Both the position numbers and the translations under genes were made by a program. Below the pieces are notes generated by a model, which did no database searches, was not told the origin of the DNA, and was given only the letters and a program-made list of their open reading frames with translations. DNA of 64,000 bases from Pseudomonas fluorescens. Lineage in GTDB: Bacteria > Pseudomonadota > Gammaproteobacteria > Pseudomonadales > Pseudomonadaceae. Numbering within the stretch: the first letter of the stretch is position 1; every line of letters begins with the position of its first letter. This document shows, piece after piece, positions 36,367 to 45,794 of the stretch. Location of the stretch: assembly GCF_902497995.1 (NCBI RefSeq), contig NZ_CABVII010000027.1:26555-90554 (forward strand). Reading direction: 5' to 3'.

Positions 36367-36630
36367 ATGATGCACGCCGATTTGATTGACCAGGAAGACC
36401 TGTTGGGCCAACTGAAGTCGTTGGGTTTTCAAGTACCGAATGGTTCCACCGCCGAGCAGGCTTGCGAGTGTGCGGTGCGAGGCTTGAACAATGAACGGGC
36501 GATCGCGCTGCGGACCATGGTCAAGCAGATGTACACCAGCAGCGCGACCATCCTGCCGGCGGTGCGCCAGGCTATCGACAAGCAACTGTTGCCGGCATTG
36601 GCGGAGTATCAGCAGAGCCGTAACGCCTGA
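36367..36630 (+). CDS. Conserved hypothetical protein, 87 aa
   Basis: An 87-residue mostly helical protein starting MMHADLIDQEDLLGQLKSLG and ending LLPALAEYQQSRNA; no Cys cluster, no signal peptide. AAGGA lies 8 bases before the first of two adjacent ATGs. A small gene at this place beside gbdR is also known in P. aeruginosa (from memory, the PA5381 position). Function unknown. Confidence 0.7.
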   Translation: MMHADLIDQEDLLGQLKSLGFQVPNGSTAEQACECAVRGLNNERAIALRTMVKQMYTSSATILPAVRQAIDKQLLPALAEYQQSRNA

Positions 36631-36639
36631 CAGGACGCC

Positions 36640-36729
36640 TTCGCGGGCAAGCCTCGCTCCTACAGGATTGATGTCGATCACGAATTTTCGGTACGACGCT
36701 AATCCTGTAGGAGCGAGGCTTGCCCGCGA
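36640..36729. repeat. REP pair, GTAGGAGCGAGGCTTGCCCG family
   Basis: It separates the convergent 87-aa gene and gbdR. Confidence 0.85.
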
Positions 36730-36744
36730 TGAGGGCGCCTCGGT

Positions 36745-37848
36745 CTAGAGCCTTACGCTGGCGAACGTCGACTCATTACGCGCCTGACTCAACGCTGACA
36801 ACGGCCCCGACAACGGCGACAGCACCAATGCCTGCGGCAGCGGCATCATCGCCACTTGCTGCGTGGTGTTGGAGCCTACACGCTCGTCGCGCGGCGGAAT
36901 GCCGAAGTATTCGCGGTAGCACTTGGAGAAGTGCGGCGTAGACACAAACCCACACACCGATGCCACTTCGATGATCGACATCGGCGTTTGCTTGAGCAGC
37001 TGCCGGGCACGGATCAGGCGCAGCTTCAGGTAGTAACGCGACGGCGAGCAGTGCAGGTATTTCTGGAACAGCCGCTCCAGCTGACGCCGCGACACGGCGA
37101 CATACACCGCCAGTTCGTCGAGGTCGATCGGCTCTTCCAGGTTGGCCTCCATCAACGCGACGATTTCCTGCAGCTTCGGCTGGTTGGTGCCGAGCATGTG
37201 CTTGAGCGGCACACGCTGGTGATCCTGTTCGTTGCGGATACGCTCGTAGACGAACATTTCCGAGATTGCGGCGGACAGTTCACGCCCGTGATCGCGGCTG
37301 ATCAAGTGCAGCATCATGTCCAGCGGTGCGGTGCCGCCGGAGCTGGTGAAGCGGTTACGGTCAAGGGTGAACAGGCGGGTGCTCATGGCCACCCGCGGGA
37401 AGGCTTCCTGCATCGAGGCCAGGCATTCCCAGTGCACGCTGCAGTCGAAGCCGTCCAGCAGGCCGGCGCAGGCCAGGGCCCAGCTGCCAGTGCAAACCGC
37501 ACCGAGACGACGGGACTGACGCGCCTGGCTTTGCAGCCACGACACGTGTTCGCGGGTAACGGTGCGCTGAATGCCGATACCGCCGCAGACAATGATGGTG
37601 TCCAGGGCGGGCGCTTTGTGCATGGAGCAATCGGGGGTGATCTGCAGACCGTCACTGGCCCAGACCTGACCGCCGTCGACGGTGATCGTGGTCCAGCGAT
37701 ACAGTTCGCGACCGGACAATTGGTTGGCCATGCGCAGTGGTTCTACTGCGGACGCCAGAGAAATAAGCGTGAAATTGTCCAGCAGCAGAAAGCCGATGGA
37801 TTGAGGCGCACGGTTCTGGGGTTGGGCCCCGGAGTTGAACGTCGTCAT
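36745..37848 (-). CDS. gbdR: Glycine betaine/dimethylglycine-responsive activator
   Basis: A 367-residue GlxA/AraC-type regulator. The N-terminal sensing domain (IGFLLLDNFTLISLASAVEP, GAVCTGSWALACAGLLDG) is followed by an AraC domain (YVAVSRRQLERLFQKYLH, EVASVCGFVSTPHFSKCYRE). In P. aeruginosa GbdR activates gbcAB, dgcAB, sox and choline/carnitine-linked genes. All these targets lie in this window, so it is the likely master regulator here. It has the same architecture as CdhR at 30 kb, a probable paralogue. Confidence 0.93.
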   Translation of the reverse strand: MTTFNSGAQPQNRAPQSIGFLLLDNFTLISLASAVEPLRMANQLSGRELYRWTTITVDGGQVWASDGLQITPDCSMHKAPALDTIIVCGGIGIQRTVTREHVSWLQSQARQSRRLGAVCTGSWALACAGLLDGFDCSVHWECLASMQEAFPRVAMSTRLFTLDRNRFTSSGGTAPLDMMLHLISRDHGRELSAAISEMFVYERIRNEQDHQRVPLKHMLGTNQPKLQEIVALMEANLEEPIDLDELAVYVAVSRRQLERLFQKYLHCSPSRYYLKLRLIRARQLLKQTPMSIIEVASVCGFVSTPHFSKCYREYFGIPPRDERVGSNTTQQVAMMPLPQALVLSPLSGPLSALSQARNESTFASVRL

Positions 37849-38109
37849 CGCGGTATCTCCTCACACTAAACGGGTGATGGCCTCAGGCGGAGGCTCTTGT
37901 TATTGCCATCGTTCTCGCGTGGGAGACGGGCTTTGTAATGACAGAGCAATTGCCATGCCTAAATTTGAATGCGCGTTCAATAACTCCTGAAAACGACGTC
38001 GCGATGTGTCTGGATATGACACGAATCGAGTCTGGAATTTATGTGCCATCAATGGCAGCAAGCGCTCTGTCCCGTTACCTGTGAGCAAATCGGTAGCACT
38101 TGTGGGAAC

Positions 38110-38240
38110 AGGGCTGCCGCGCAGCTGGGAAGAGTGTCACCCCAAGCACGGGTGACGGGCGGTCAGGGCGGGTTTTGAACCCTGCCCTCGGGTCGGCGGC
38201 TTATCTGTAAGCGACGCGCCAAAACGTGGCGCGTTTTGAT
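38110..38240 (+). ncRNA. Candidate structured RNA ending in a terminator
   Basis: Five consecutive hairpins are visible: GCTGC/GCAGC (38113-38125), GTCACCC/GGGTGAC (38136-38156), AGGGCGGGTT/AACCCTGCCCT (38165-38188), GCTTA/TAAGC, and finally ACGCGCCA/TGGCGCGT (38214-38234), followed by TTT. The T-run faces plus, while the neighbouring genes (gbdR and sdaB) face minus, so the signal belongs to neither. It may be a small RNA or a repeat-family copy. The rest of 37849-38397 is the gbdR promoter region and a REP pair. Confidence 0.4.
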
Positions 38241-38282
38241 TCCGGTGTTCACTTTGCGCGCAGTTTTGACTGGTCTGGCGTC

Positions 38283-38374
38283 TTCGCGAGCAAGCCCGCT
38301 CCCACATTAGATCTTCAGCGAGCACAGATTTGTGTACGACCGAAATCAAGTGTGGGAGCGGGCTTGCTCGCGAA
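38283..38374. repeat. REP pair, GTGGGAGCGGGCTTGCTCGC family
   Basis: An inverted pair directly downstream of the sdaB stop. Confidence 0.85.
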
Positions 38375-38397
38375 GCAGGCGACTCGGTGTGACTGAC

Positions 38398-39774
38398 TCA
38401 GCACTCCACCGCGCTCACCGCCAACCCACCCCGCGATGTCTCTTTATATTTGTCATGCATATCAGCCCCGGTATCACGCATGGTCCGGATCACCCGATCC
38501 AGCGAGATAAAGTGCTGACCATCACCGCGCAGCGCCATTTGCGCCGCGTTGATCGCCTTCACCGCAGCAATCGCATTGCGCTCGATGCATGGCACCTGCA
38601 CCAGTCCACCCACCGGATCACAGGTCAGGCCGAGGTTATGCTCCAGACCGATCTCCGCCGCGTTGCACAGCTGCTCCGGCGTGGCACCAAGAATCTCGGC
38701 CAACCCGGCCGCCGCCATGGCGCAAGCCGATCCGACCTCGCCCTGGCAACCGACTTCCGCACCGGAAATCGAGGCGTTCTTTTTGCACAGAATTCCCACC
38801 GCCGCCGCACTGAGGAAATAGTCGACCACGTTAGCGTCTGTCACCGCCTCGCTGAACTTCATAAAGTAATGCAGGACCGCCGGGATGATCCCCGCCGCGC
38901 CGTTGGTCGGTGCCGTGACCATGCGCCCGCCCGCGGCGTTTTCTTCATTGACCGCCAAAGCGAACAGGTTGACCCACTCCATGGCGCTCAAGGTCGAGCC
39001 GATCACGTTGGGCTTGTTCAACTCCTGCAGGCTACGGTGCAGCCTGGCCGCACGCCGACGCACATTCAGGCCGCCGGGCAGGATCCCTTCGTGTTTAAGG
39101 CCCTGCTCCACGCAATCCTGCATCGCACGCCAGAGCGTCATCAGGCCGGCGCGGATTTCGTCTTCGCTGCGCCAGACCTTTTCGTTGGCCATCATCAATT
39201 CGGCAACACGCAGGTTGTGTTGCTTGCAGAGGCTGAGCAGCTCGACGGCGCTGGAGAAATCGTACGGCAACACCGTGCGATCCAGGTCCACCACACCGCT
39301 GCTGGCCTGTGCTTCATCGACCACAAACCCGCCGCCGATGGAATAGTAGGTGTCGCGATGCAGCTCACCGTCATTGCCCTCGGCAACCAGGGTCATGGCG
39401 TTGGGATGGAATGGCAGGTTCTCGTCGATCAGGCGCATGTCCCGACCCCAGATGAACGGCACCGGCAAACGTCCATCAAGCAACAGCGTGTCGGTTTCAC
39501 GCAGGGTGGCGATGCGGATGCCGATCTGCGACGGATCGATCGCGTCCGGCCACTCGCCCATCAGCCCCATGATCACCGCGTTATCGCTGCCGTGACCGAT
39601 GCCGGTGGCGGACAGCGACCCATATAGCTGAACCTCGACGCGCCGCACTTGCTCCAGAAGCCCTTGCTCACGCAAACCTTGCACGAACAACGCCGCGGCC
39701 CGCATGGGCCCCACGGTGTGCGAACTGGAAGGGCCAATACCGATTTTGAACAGGTCGAAAACGCTGATAGCCAT
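38398..39774 (-). CDS. sdaB: L-serine ammonia-lyase (serine dehydratase)
   Basis: A 458-residue single-chain Fe-S serine dehydratase converting serine to pyruvate and ammonia. The N-terminal regulatory domain has SVFDLFKIGIGPSSSHTVGP; the catalytic domain contains the cluster cysteines (GILCKKNASISGAEVGCQGE, GLTCDPVGGLVQVPCIERN). AGGAG 9 bases upstream supports the ATG at 39774. It completes the route glycine betaine to glycine to serine to pyruvate. Confidence 0.95.
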   Translation of the reverse strand: MAISVFDLFKIGIGPSSSHTVGPMRAAALFVQGLREQGLLEQVRRVEVQLYGSLSATGIGHGSDNAVIMGLMGEWPDAIDPSQIGIRIATLRETDTLLLDGRLPVPFIWGRDMRLIDENLPFHPNAMTLVAEGNDGELHRDTYYSIGGGFVVDEAQASSGVVDLDRTVLPYDFSSAVELLSLCKQHNLRVAELMMANEKVWRSEDEIRAGLMTLWRAMQDCVEQGLKHEGILPGGLNVRRRAARLHRSLQELNKPNVIGSTLSAMEWVNLFALAVNEENAAGGRMVTAPTNGAAGIIPAVLHYFMKFSEAVTDANVVDYFLSAAAVGILCKKNASISGAEVGCQGEVGSACAMAAAGLAEILGATPEQLCNAAEIGLEHNLGLTCDPVGGLVQVPCIERNAIAAVKAINAAQMALRGDGQHFISLDRVIRTMRDTGADMHDKYKETSRGGLAVSAVEC

Positions 39775-40209
39775 TGCTGCCGAACTCCTGGATGTGCCAA
39801 CTCCAGACGCAAAAGCGCCTGGTGACGGAGCTGCTACGCTCAAGCTGCAATCCGCCGGTATGGCTGCATCATCAGGCTTTTACCCTGTCATTCGACGTCT
39901 GACACCGACGTACTCTTGTCCACAAACGCCGCGTGCGTTTTACGCTGTGTTTTCGCCGTTTTTTTGCGGTTCAGAACTGCAAACAGGGCTGAAAAAAGCT
40001 GTAAGCGACGTCACCGACACTGGATGCGACCCTCCCTGTACTGGTTACGACGCACCCTGTAGGCGTCAGAATTTCACTGGTACATGATCGTATCGACTCG
40101 ATTGCAAGGCGCCGTGGCAGAGATGTCTCCAAAACGCCATCCAACCGCAACCTATAAGTGCGGTGGTCCAGTCGGAACACTGCCAAAAAAAACACCAAGG
40201 AGTCCATTC

Positions 40210-41160
40210 ATGAAAGGTTCCCCGCCGTTGTTGTTGTTGGCCGCCATGCTGAGTCTGCCGTTTCTGGCGCAAGCCGCCGAACCGGCTCAGTGCAAAACCG
40301 TAAACTTCTCCGATGTCGGCTGGACGGACATTACCGTGACCACCGCCACCACCAGCGTCGTGCTCGATGCCCTGGGCTACAAGACCAAGACCACGATGAT
40401 TTCCGTGCCAGTGACCTACAAATCCCTGGCCGATGGCAAGAACATGGACATCTTCCTGGGTAACTGGATGCCGACCATGGAAAACGACATCAAGGCCTAC
40501 CGCGATGCCGGCACCGTGGACACCCTGCGCGCCAACCTGGAAAACGCAAAATACACACTCGCCGTCCCCGAAGAGTTGTATAACAAGGGTCTGAAGGATT
40601 TCGCCGACATCGCCAAGTTCAAGAAAGAACTCGACGGCAAGATCTACGGTATCGAACCAGGCAACGACGGTAACCGCCTGATTCAGAGCATGATCGACAA
40701 GAACGCCTTCGGCTTGAAAGACGCCGGCTTCAAGGTGGTCGAATCCAGCGAGGCAGGCATGCTCTCGCAAGTCGATCGCGCCCAGCGCCGCAACACCGCC
40801 GTGGTGTTCCTGGGCTGGGAACCGCACCCGATGAACACGCGATTCAAGATGAAGTACCTGACCGGCGGCGACGACTTTTTCGGCCCCAACTTCGGTCAGG
40901 CGACCATCTTCACCAACACCCGCAAGGGCTATGTTCAGGAATGCAGCAACGTGGGTCAGTTGCTGAAAAACCTGGTGTTTACCCTCGACATGGAAAGCAC
41001 GCTGATGGGCAACGTCCTGGACGACAAAATGAAGCCTGACGCGGCCGCCAAGGCCTGGCTGAAAAAGAATCCACAGGTGCTCGATACCTGGCTCGCTGGC
41101 GTGACCACCATTGACGGTAAACCAGGCCTGGAGGCCGTGAAAGCCAAGCTCGCACAGTAA
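40210..41160 (+). CDS. choX: Choline-binding periplasmic protein
   Basis: A 316-residue ABC substrate-binding protein with a signal peptide (MKGSPPLLLLAAMLSLPFLA). It is homologous to CaiX (shared KFKKELDGKIYGIEPGNDGN, EAGMLSQVDRAQRR and FLGWEPHPMN patterns). A textbook AAGGAG lies 7 bases before the ATG. It leads choXWV. The cage residues expected for choline (Trp in DVGWTDITV and LGNWMPTM) are present. Confidence 0.92.
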   Translation: MKGSPPLLLLAAMLSLPFLAQAAEPAQCKTVNFSDVGWTDITVTTATTSVVLDALGYKTKTTMISVPVTYKSLADGKNMDIFLGNWMPTMENDIKAYRDAGTVDTLRANLENAKYTLAVPEELYNKGLKDFADIAKFKKELDGKIYGIEPGNDGNRLIQSMIDKNAFGLKDAGFKVVESSEAGMLSQVDRAQRRNTAVVFLGWEPHPMNTRFKMKYLTGGDDFFGPNFGQATIFTNTRKGYVQECSNVGQLLKNLVFTLDMESTLMGNVLDDKMKPDAAAKAWLKKNPQVLDTWLAGVTTIDGKPGLEAVKAKLAQ

Positions 41161-41170
41161 AATCGCTTAT

Positions 41171-41192
41171 GCCGGGCGAGTTCGCTCGTCCG
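41171..41192 (+). terminator. Attenuator-like hairpin between choX and choW
   Basis: The stem CCGGGCGAG/CTCGTCCGG with a TTCG tetraloop, followed by GCTGTTTATT, lies in the 67-base gap. This is the usual place for a partial terminator that keeps substrate-binding protein in excess of permease. Confidence 0.6.
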
Positions 41193-41227
41193 GGCTGTTT
41201 ATTCCTTGCATGCGGACGTTCACTACC

Positions 41228-42073
41228 ATGCTGATTGATCAGAAAATACCTTTAGGCCAGTACATCGCAGGCTTCGTTGAATGGTTGACGCAAAACGGCG
41301 CCAGCACCTTCGACGCAATTGCCGTGTCACTGGAAACGATGATCCACGGCGTGACTTTTGCGCTGACCTGGTTCAACCCGCTGGCATTGATCGGCCTCAT
41401 CGCGCTACTGGCACACTTCATTCAACGAAAGTGGGGGCTGACCGTTTTTGTCATCGCCTCCTTCCTGCTGATCCTCAACCTGGGGTACTGGCAGGAAACC
41501 ATGGAAACCCTTGCCCAGGTGTTGTTCGCCACCCTGGTCTGCGTGCTGATCGGCGTGCCATTGGGCATCGTCGCCGCGCACAAACCGATGTTCTACACAG
41601 TGATGCGGCCGGTACTCGATCTGATGCAGACCGTGCCGACCTTCGTCTACCTCATTCCTACCCTGACCCTCTTCGGACTGGGTGTGGTCCCGGGCCTGAT
41701 CTCCACGGTGGTGTTCGCGATTGCCGCGCCCATCCGCCTGACTTACCTGGGTATTCGCGATGTCCCGGAAGAATTGATGGACGCTGGCAAGGCCTTTGGC
41801 TGCTCGCGACGTCAGCTGCTCTCACGGATTGAATTGCCCCACGCCATGCCAAGCATCGCGGCCGGTATCACCCAGTGCATCATGCTGTCGTTGTCGATGG
41901 TGGTGATCGCGGCACTGGTGGGCGCCGACGGCCTGGGCAAACCCGTGGTCAACGCACTGAACACTGCTGATATCGCCCTGGGCTTCGAAGCGGGCCTGGC
42001 GATCGTACTGCTGGCGATCATGCTCGACCGTATCTGCAAACAACCCGACGCCAAAGTAGGGGGTGACGCATGA
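41228..42073 (+). CDS. choW: Choline ABC transporter permease
   Basis: A 281-residue integral membrane permease of the ProW/OpuAB type with about six to seven membrane segments and the EAA loop (YLGIRDVPEELMDAGKAFGC). Neither candidate ATG (41210, 41228) has a good SD; 41228 gives the usual MLIDQKIPLGQYI start. It overlaps choV by four bases, so the two are co-translated. It probably serves carnitine and betaine import with CaiX as well. Confidence 0.92.
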   Translation: MLIDQKIPLGQYIAGFVEWLTQNGASTFDAIAVSLETMIHGVTFALTWFNPLALIGLIALLAHFIQRKWGLTVFVIASFLLILNLGYWQETMETLAQVLFATLVCVLIGVPLGIVAAHKPMFYTVMRPVLDLMQTVPTFVYLIPTLTLFGLGVVPGLISTVVFAIAAPIRLTYLGIRDVPEELMDAGKAFGCSRRQLLSRIELPHAMPSIAAGITQCIMLSLSMVVIAALVGADGLGKPVVNALNTADIALGFEAGLAIVLLAIMLDRICKQPDAKVGGDA

Positions 42074-43248
42074 GCATTATTCGCTTCGATAACGTCGACG
42101 TAATCTTCTCCAAGGATCCACGCGAGGCACTCAAGCTGCTGGATCAAGGCATGACCCGTAACGAGATCCTGAAAAAGACCGGGCAGATCGTTGGGGTCGA
42201 AAAGGCCAGCCTGGACGTCGAAAAAGGTGAAATCTGCGTACTGATGGGCCTGTCCGGCTCCGGCAAGTCCAGCCTGCTGCGCTGCATCAACGGCCTCAAC
42301 ACCGTCAGCCGTGGCAAATTGTTCGTTGAGCACGAAGGCAAGCAGATCGACATCGCCTCTTGCACCCCGGCAGAACTGAAAATGATGCGCACCAAGCGCA
42401 TTGCGATGGTGTTCCAGAAGTTTGCCCTGATGCCTTGGCTGACCGTTCGCGAGAACATCAGCTTCGGCCTGGAGATGCAGGGTCGTCCGGAGAAGGAACG
42501 GAAAAAGCTGGTCGATGAAAAACTCGAACTGGTGGGCCTGACCCAGTGGCGCAACAAGAAACCCAACGAGCTTTCCGGCGGTATGCAACAACGTGTGGGC
42601 CTGGCCCGCGCGCTGGCAATGGACGCCGACATTCTGCTGATGGACGAACCGTTTTCGGCCCTCGACCCGCTGATCCGCCAGGGTCTGCAGGACGAACTGC
42701 TGGAACTGCAAAACAAGCTCAGCAAAACCATCGTGTTCGTGAGCCACGACCTCGATGAAGCCCTGAAGCTCGGCAGCCGCATCGCGATCATGAAAGACGG
42801 CCGGATCATCCAGTACAGCAAGCCGGAAGAAATCGTCCTCAACCCGGCGGACGATTACGTGCGGACTTTCGTCGCCCACACCAACCCGCTGAACGTGCTG
42901 TGCGGTCGCAGCCTGATGCGCACCCTGGACAACTGCAAACGCATCAACGGTTCGGTATGCCTGGATCCGGGTGGCGATTCGTGGCTGGACCTGGCCGAAG
43001 GCAACACCATCAAAGGCGCACGCCAGAACGGCGCGAGCCTGGACCTGCAGAACTGGATTCCGGGCCAAGCGGTTGAGGGTTTGGGTCGCCGGCCGACGCT
43101 GGTGGATTCCAACATCGGCATGCGCGATGCGTTGCAGATTCGTTACCAGACCGGCAACAAGCTGGTGCTGCACGATAACAACAAGGTGGTCGGGATTCTG
43201 GGTGACAGCGAGCTGTACCACGCACTGCTCGGCAAGAACCTGGGGTAA
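42070..43248 (+). CDS. choV: Choline ABC transporter ATP-binding protein
   Basis: A 392-residue ATPase of the ProV/OpuAA family. It has Walker A GLSGSGKSSLLRCIN, signature LSGGMQQRVGLARALA, Walker B DILLMDEPFSALDP and the H-loop FVSHDLDEAL. A C-terminal regulatory extension (~110 residues) includes degenerate CBS-like sequence. Four-base overlap with choW. A bidirectional terminator follows. Confidence 0.95.
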   Translation: MSIIRFDNVDVIFSKDPREALKLLDQGMTRNEILKKTGQIVGVEKASLDVEKGEICVLMGLSGSGKSSLLRCINGLNTVSRGKLFVEHEGKQIDIASCTPAELKMMRTKRIAMVFQKFALMPWLTVRENISFGLEMQGRPEKERKKLVDEKLELVGLTQWRNKKPNELSGGMQQRVGLARALAMDADILLMDEPFSALDPLIRQGLQDELLELQNKLSKTIVFVSHDLDEALKLGSRIAIMKDGRIIQYSKPEEIVLNPADDYVRTFVAHTNPLNVLCGRSLMRTLDNCKRINGSVCLDPGGDSWLDLAEGNTIKGARQNGASLDLQNWIPGQAVEGLGRRPTLVDSNIGMRDALQIRYQTGNKLVLHDNNKVVGILGDSELYHALLGKNLG

Positions 43249-43261
43249 GGCAACACACACA

Positions 43262-43292
43262 AAAACGCCGCGAGATGATCGCGGCGTTTTTG
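43262..43292. terminator. Bidirectional rho-independent terminator after choV
   Basis: CGCCGCGA/TCGCGGCG with a GATGA loop, flanked by AAAAA on the left and TTTTTGTTT on the right. It ends choXWV and isolates the bet operon. Confidence 0.9.
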
Positions 43293-43341
43293 TTTGAGCG
43301 CGATGTTGAAAGCGAAGACTTGTCGTCGGACTTATTTTTTG

Positions 43342-43361
43342 TTGATTGAACGTTCAATCAA
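43342..43361. promoter_or_regulatory. BetI operator
   Basis: A perfect 20-base palindrome TTGATTGAACGTTCAATCAA lies 71 bases upstream of the betI start. Sites of this TTGATTGAACGTTCAA type are the known recognition form of the TetR repressor BetI, which releases DNA when choline is present. It would control betI-betB-betA. Confidence 0.85.
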
Positions 43362-43431
43362 AACAAAATAGACTGGCCGTCAATGCGAGACCTTTTTACG
43401 TCCGCCGGTAAGGCCCAAGGAGATGTGCAAG

Positions 43432-44025
43432 ATGCCCAAGGTCGGTATGCAACCCATCCGCCGCCAGCAGTTGATCGAAGCCACGCTGCAGGCGGTAGAT
43501 CAGGTCGGAATGGGGGACGCCAGCATTGCGCTGATCGCCCGTTTGGCCGGTGTCTCGAATGGCATCATCAGTCACTACTTTCAGGACAAGAACGGCCTGA
43601 TCGCCGCCACGGCGCAGTATCTGATGAGTGTCCTCAGCGAGAACGTCACCGCGCGCCGTCAGGCGCTGGAGGACAACAGCCCGCGGGCTCACCTCCAGGT
43701 GATTGTCGAAGGCAACTTCGACGCCAGCCAGGTCAATGGCCCGGCAATGAAAACCTGGCTGGCCTTCTGGGCCACCAGCATGCACCACCCGTCATTGCGC
43801 AGGTTGCAGCGGATCAACGATCACCGCCTGTATTCCAACCTGTGCTGCCAGTTCCGCCGTGTATTGCCGCTCGATGACGCGCGCAGTGCAGCCCGAGGCC
43901 TGGCAGCCCTCATTGACGGTTTGTGGTTGCGCGGCGCGCTGTCGGGAGATGCTTTCGACACCGCGCAGGCGCACCAGATCGCCTACGAATACATGGATTT
44001 CCAATTGGCCAAGCAGGTGAGCTAG
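43432..44025 (+). CDS. betI: Choline-responsive TetR repressor
   Basis: A 197-residue TetR-family repressor. The N-terminal HTH is ASIALIARLAGVSNGIISHYFQDKNGL (the GxISHYF signature). The ATG at 43432 has AAGGAG 9 bases upstream and gives the common MPKVGMQPIRRQQ start. It represses its own operon through the palindrome at 43342-43361, and is followed by betB and betA. Confidence 0.95.
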   Translation: MPKVGMQPIRRQQLIEATLQAVDQVGMGDASIALIARLAGVSNGIISHYFQDKNGLIAATAQYLMSVLSENVTARRQALEDNSPRAHLQVIVEGNFDASQVNGPAMKTWLAFWATSMHHPSLRRLQRINDHRLYSNLCCQFRRVLPLDDARSAARGLAALIDGLWLRGALSGDAFDTAQAHQIAYEYMDFQLAKQVS

Positions 44026-44135
44026 AGCACACATAAAACGCTCAGCCCCTGAACCGCCACTGAACAGCGCCGCCAACGCTACACGGCACGCCCCAGTGGT
44101 TAACGCCAACCCACTTATGCACTTGCGAGGACTTT

Positions 44136-45608
44136 ATGGCCCGTTTCGAACTGCAAAAACTCTACATCGATGGCGGCTACAGTGACGCCAGCAGCGACGC
44201 CACTTTCGAAGCCATCAACCCGGCTAACGGTGAAGTCCTCGCAACCGTACAACGTGCGACCAAGGAAGACGTCGAGCGCGCTGTGGTCAGCGCCGAAAAG
44301 GGCCAGAAAATCTGGGCGGCGATGACGGCCATGGAGCGTTCGCGCATCCTGCGTCGTGCCGTGGACATCCTGCGCGAGCGCAACGATGAACTGGCCGCCC
44401 TGGAAACCCTGGACACCGGCAAGTCGTACTCAGAAACCCGCTACGTCGACATCGTCACCGGCGCTGACGTGCTGGAGTACTACGCAGGCCTGGTGCCGGC
44501 CATCGAAGGCGAGCAGATTCCGCTGCGTACCACTTCTTTCGTTTACACCCGTCGCGAGCCGCTGGGCGTCGTGGCCGGTATCGGCGCGTGGAACTACCCG
44601 ATCCAGATCGCCCTGTGGAAATCCGCGCCAGCCCTGGCGGCCGGTAACGCGATGATCTTCAAGCCAAGCGAAGTCACTTCCCTGACCACGCTGAAACTGG
44701 CGGAGATCTACACCGAAGCCGGCGTTCCAGCGGGCGTGTTCAACGTCCTTACCGGCAGCGGCCGTGAAGTCGGCACTTGGTTGACCGAGCACCCACGCAT
44801 CGAAAAAATCTCCTTCACCGGCGGTACCGATACCGGCAAGAAGGTCATGGCCAGCGCTTCGGGCTCTTCGCTCAAAGACGTGACCATGGAACTGGGCGGC
44901 AAATCGCCGCTGATCATTTTCGACGACGCCGACCTCGATCGCGCCGCCGACACCGCGATGATGGCCAACTTCTACAGCTCCGGTCAGGTTTGCACCAATG
45001 GCACTCGTGTGTTCGTCCCGAGCCACCTGAAAGCCGCGTTCGAAGCCAAGATCGTTGAGCGCGTTGCCCGTATCCGCGTCGGCAACCCGCAAGACGAGAA
45101 CACCAACTTCGGTCCGCTGGTCAGCTTTGCCCACATGGAAAGCGTGCTGGGTTACATCGCCAAAGGTAAGGAAGAAGGCGCTCGCCTGCTGTGCGGCGGT
45201 ACTCGCCTGACCGACGGCGAATTCGCCAAGGGCGCGTTTGTCGCGCCGACCGTGTTCACCGACTGCACCGACGAGATGACCATCGTCCGCGAAGAAATCT
45301 TCGGCCCGGTGATGAGCATCCTGACCTACGAAACCGAAGAAGAAGTGATCCGTCGTGCCAACGACACCGAGTTCGGTCTGGCGGCTGGCGTCGTAACCCG
45401 CGACCTGAACCGCGCTCACCGGGTGATTCATCAACTGGAAGCCGGTATCTGCTGGATCAACGCCTGGGGCGAGTCCGACGCCAAGATGCCGGTCGGCGGC
45501 TACAAGCAGTCGGGCGTGGGCCGTGAGAACGGCATCAGCTCGCTGAACAACTTCACACGCATCAAATCGGTACAGGTCGAGTTGGGCGACTACGCCTCGG
45601 TGTTCTAA
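44136..45608 (+). CDS. betB: Betaine aldehyde dehydrogenase
   Basis: A 490-residue NAD(P)-dependent aldehyde dehydrogenase oxidising betaine aldehyde to glycine betaine. It has the general base Glu in MELGGKSPLII, the catalytic Cys in SGQVCTNGTRVFV, and the cofactor region SFTGGTDTGKKVMA. The Pseudomonas enzyme is 490 residues, as here. It sits between betI and betA in the canonical betIBA order. Confidence 0.96.
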   Translation: MARFELQKLYIDGGYSDASSDATFEAINPANGEVLATVQRATKEDVERAVVSAEKGQKIWAAMTAMERSRILRRAVDILRERNDELAALETLDTGKSYSETRYVDIVTGADVLEYYAGLVPAIEGEQIPLRTTSFVYTRREPLGVVAGIGAWNYPIQIALWKSAPALAAGNAMIFKPSEVTSLTTLKLAEIYTEAGVPAGVFNVLTGSGREVGTWLTEHPRIEKISFTGGTDTGKKVMASASGSSLKDVTMELGGKSPLIIFDDADLDRAADTAMMANFYSSGQVCTNGTRVFVPSHLKAAFEAKIVERVARIRVGNPQDENTNFGPLVSFAHMESVLGYIAKGKEEGARLLCGGTRLTDGEFAKGAFVAPTVFTDCTDEMTIVREEIFGPVMSILTYETEEEVIRRANDTEFGLAAGVVTRDLNRAHRVIHQLEAGICWINAWGESDAKMPVGGYKQSGVGRENGISSLNNFTRIKSVQVELGDYASVF

Positions 45609-45641
45609 AGCCCCGAGTCTTGTATTGCCTGCGAGGGCCTC

Positions 45642-45730
45642 TTCGCGGGCAAGCCCGCTCCCACAGGTTTGGCGTCGTCCATCAAATCTGTGGCAGCCCC
45701 AATCCTTGTGGGAGCGGGCTTGCCCGCGAA
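45642..45730. repeat. REP pair, mixed family, in the betB-betA gap
   Basis: The arms read TTCGCGGGCAAGCCCGCTCC and its complement, mixing features of the two large families. It lies within the bet operon. Confidence 0.85.
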
Positions 45731-45794
45731 TCGAGTGCGAAGCACTCGCCTCGAGACACCCCGATCTGGACCACTATCAAAGAGGGTGCATTCA

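Noticed and set aside
38160..38190. tRNA-like T-arm (GGGTTCAAAACCC on minus)
   Set aside because: No acceptor stem, anticodon arm or CCA-compatible end could be fitted around it.
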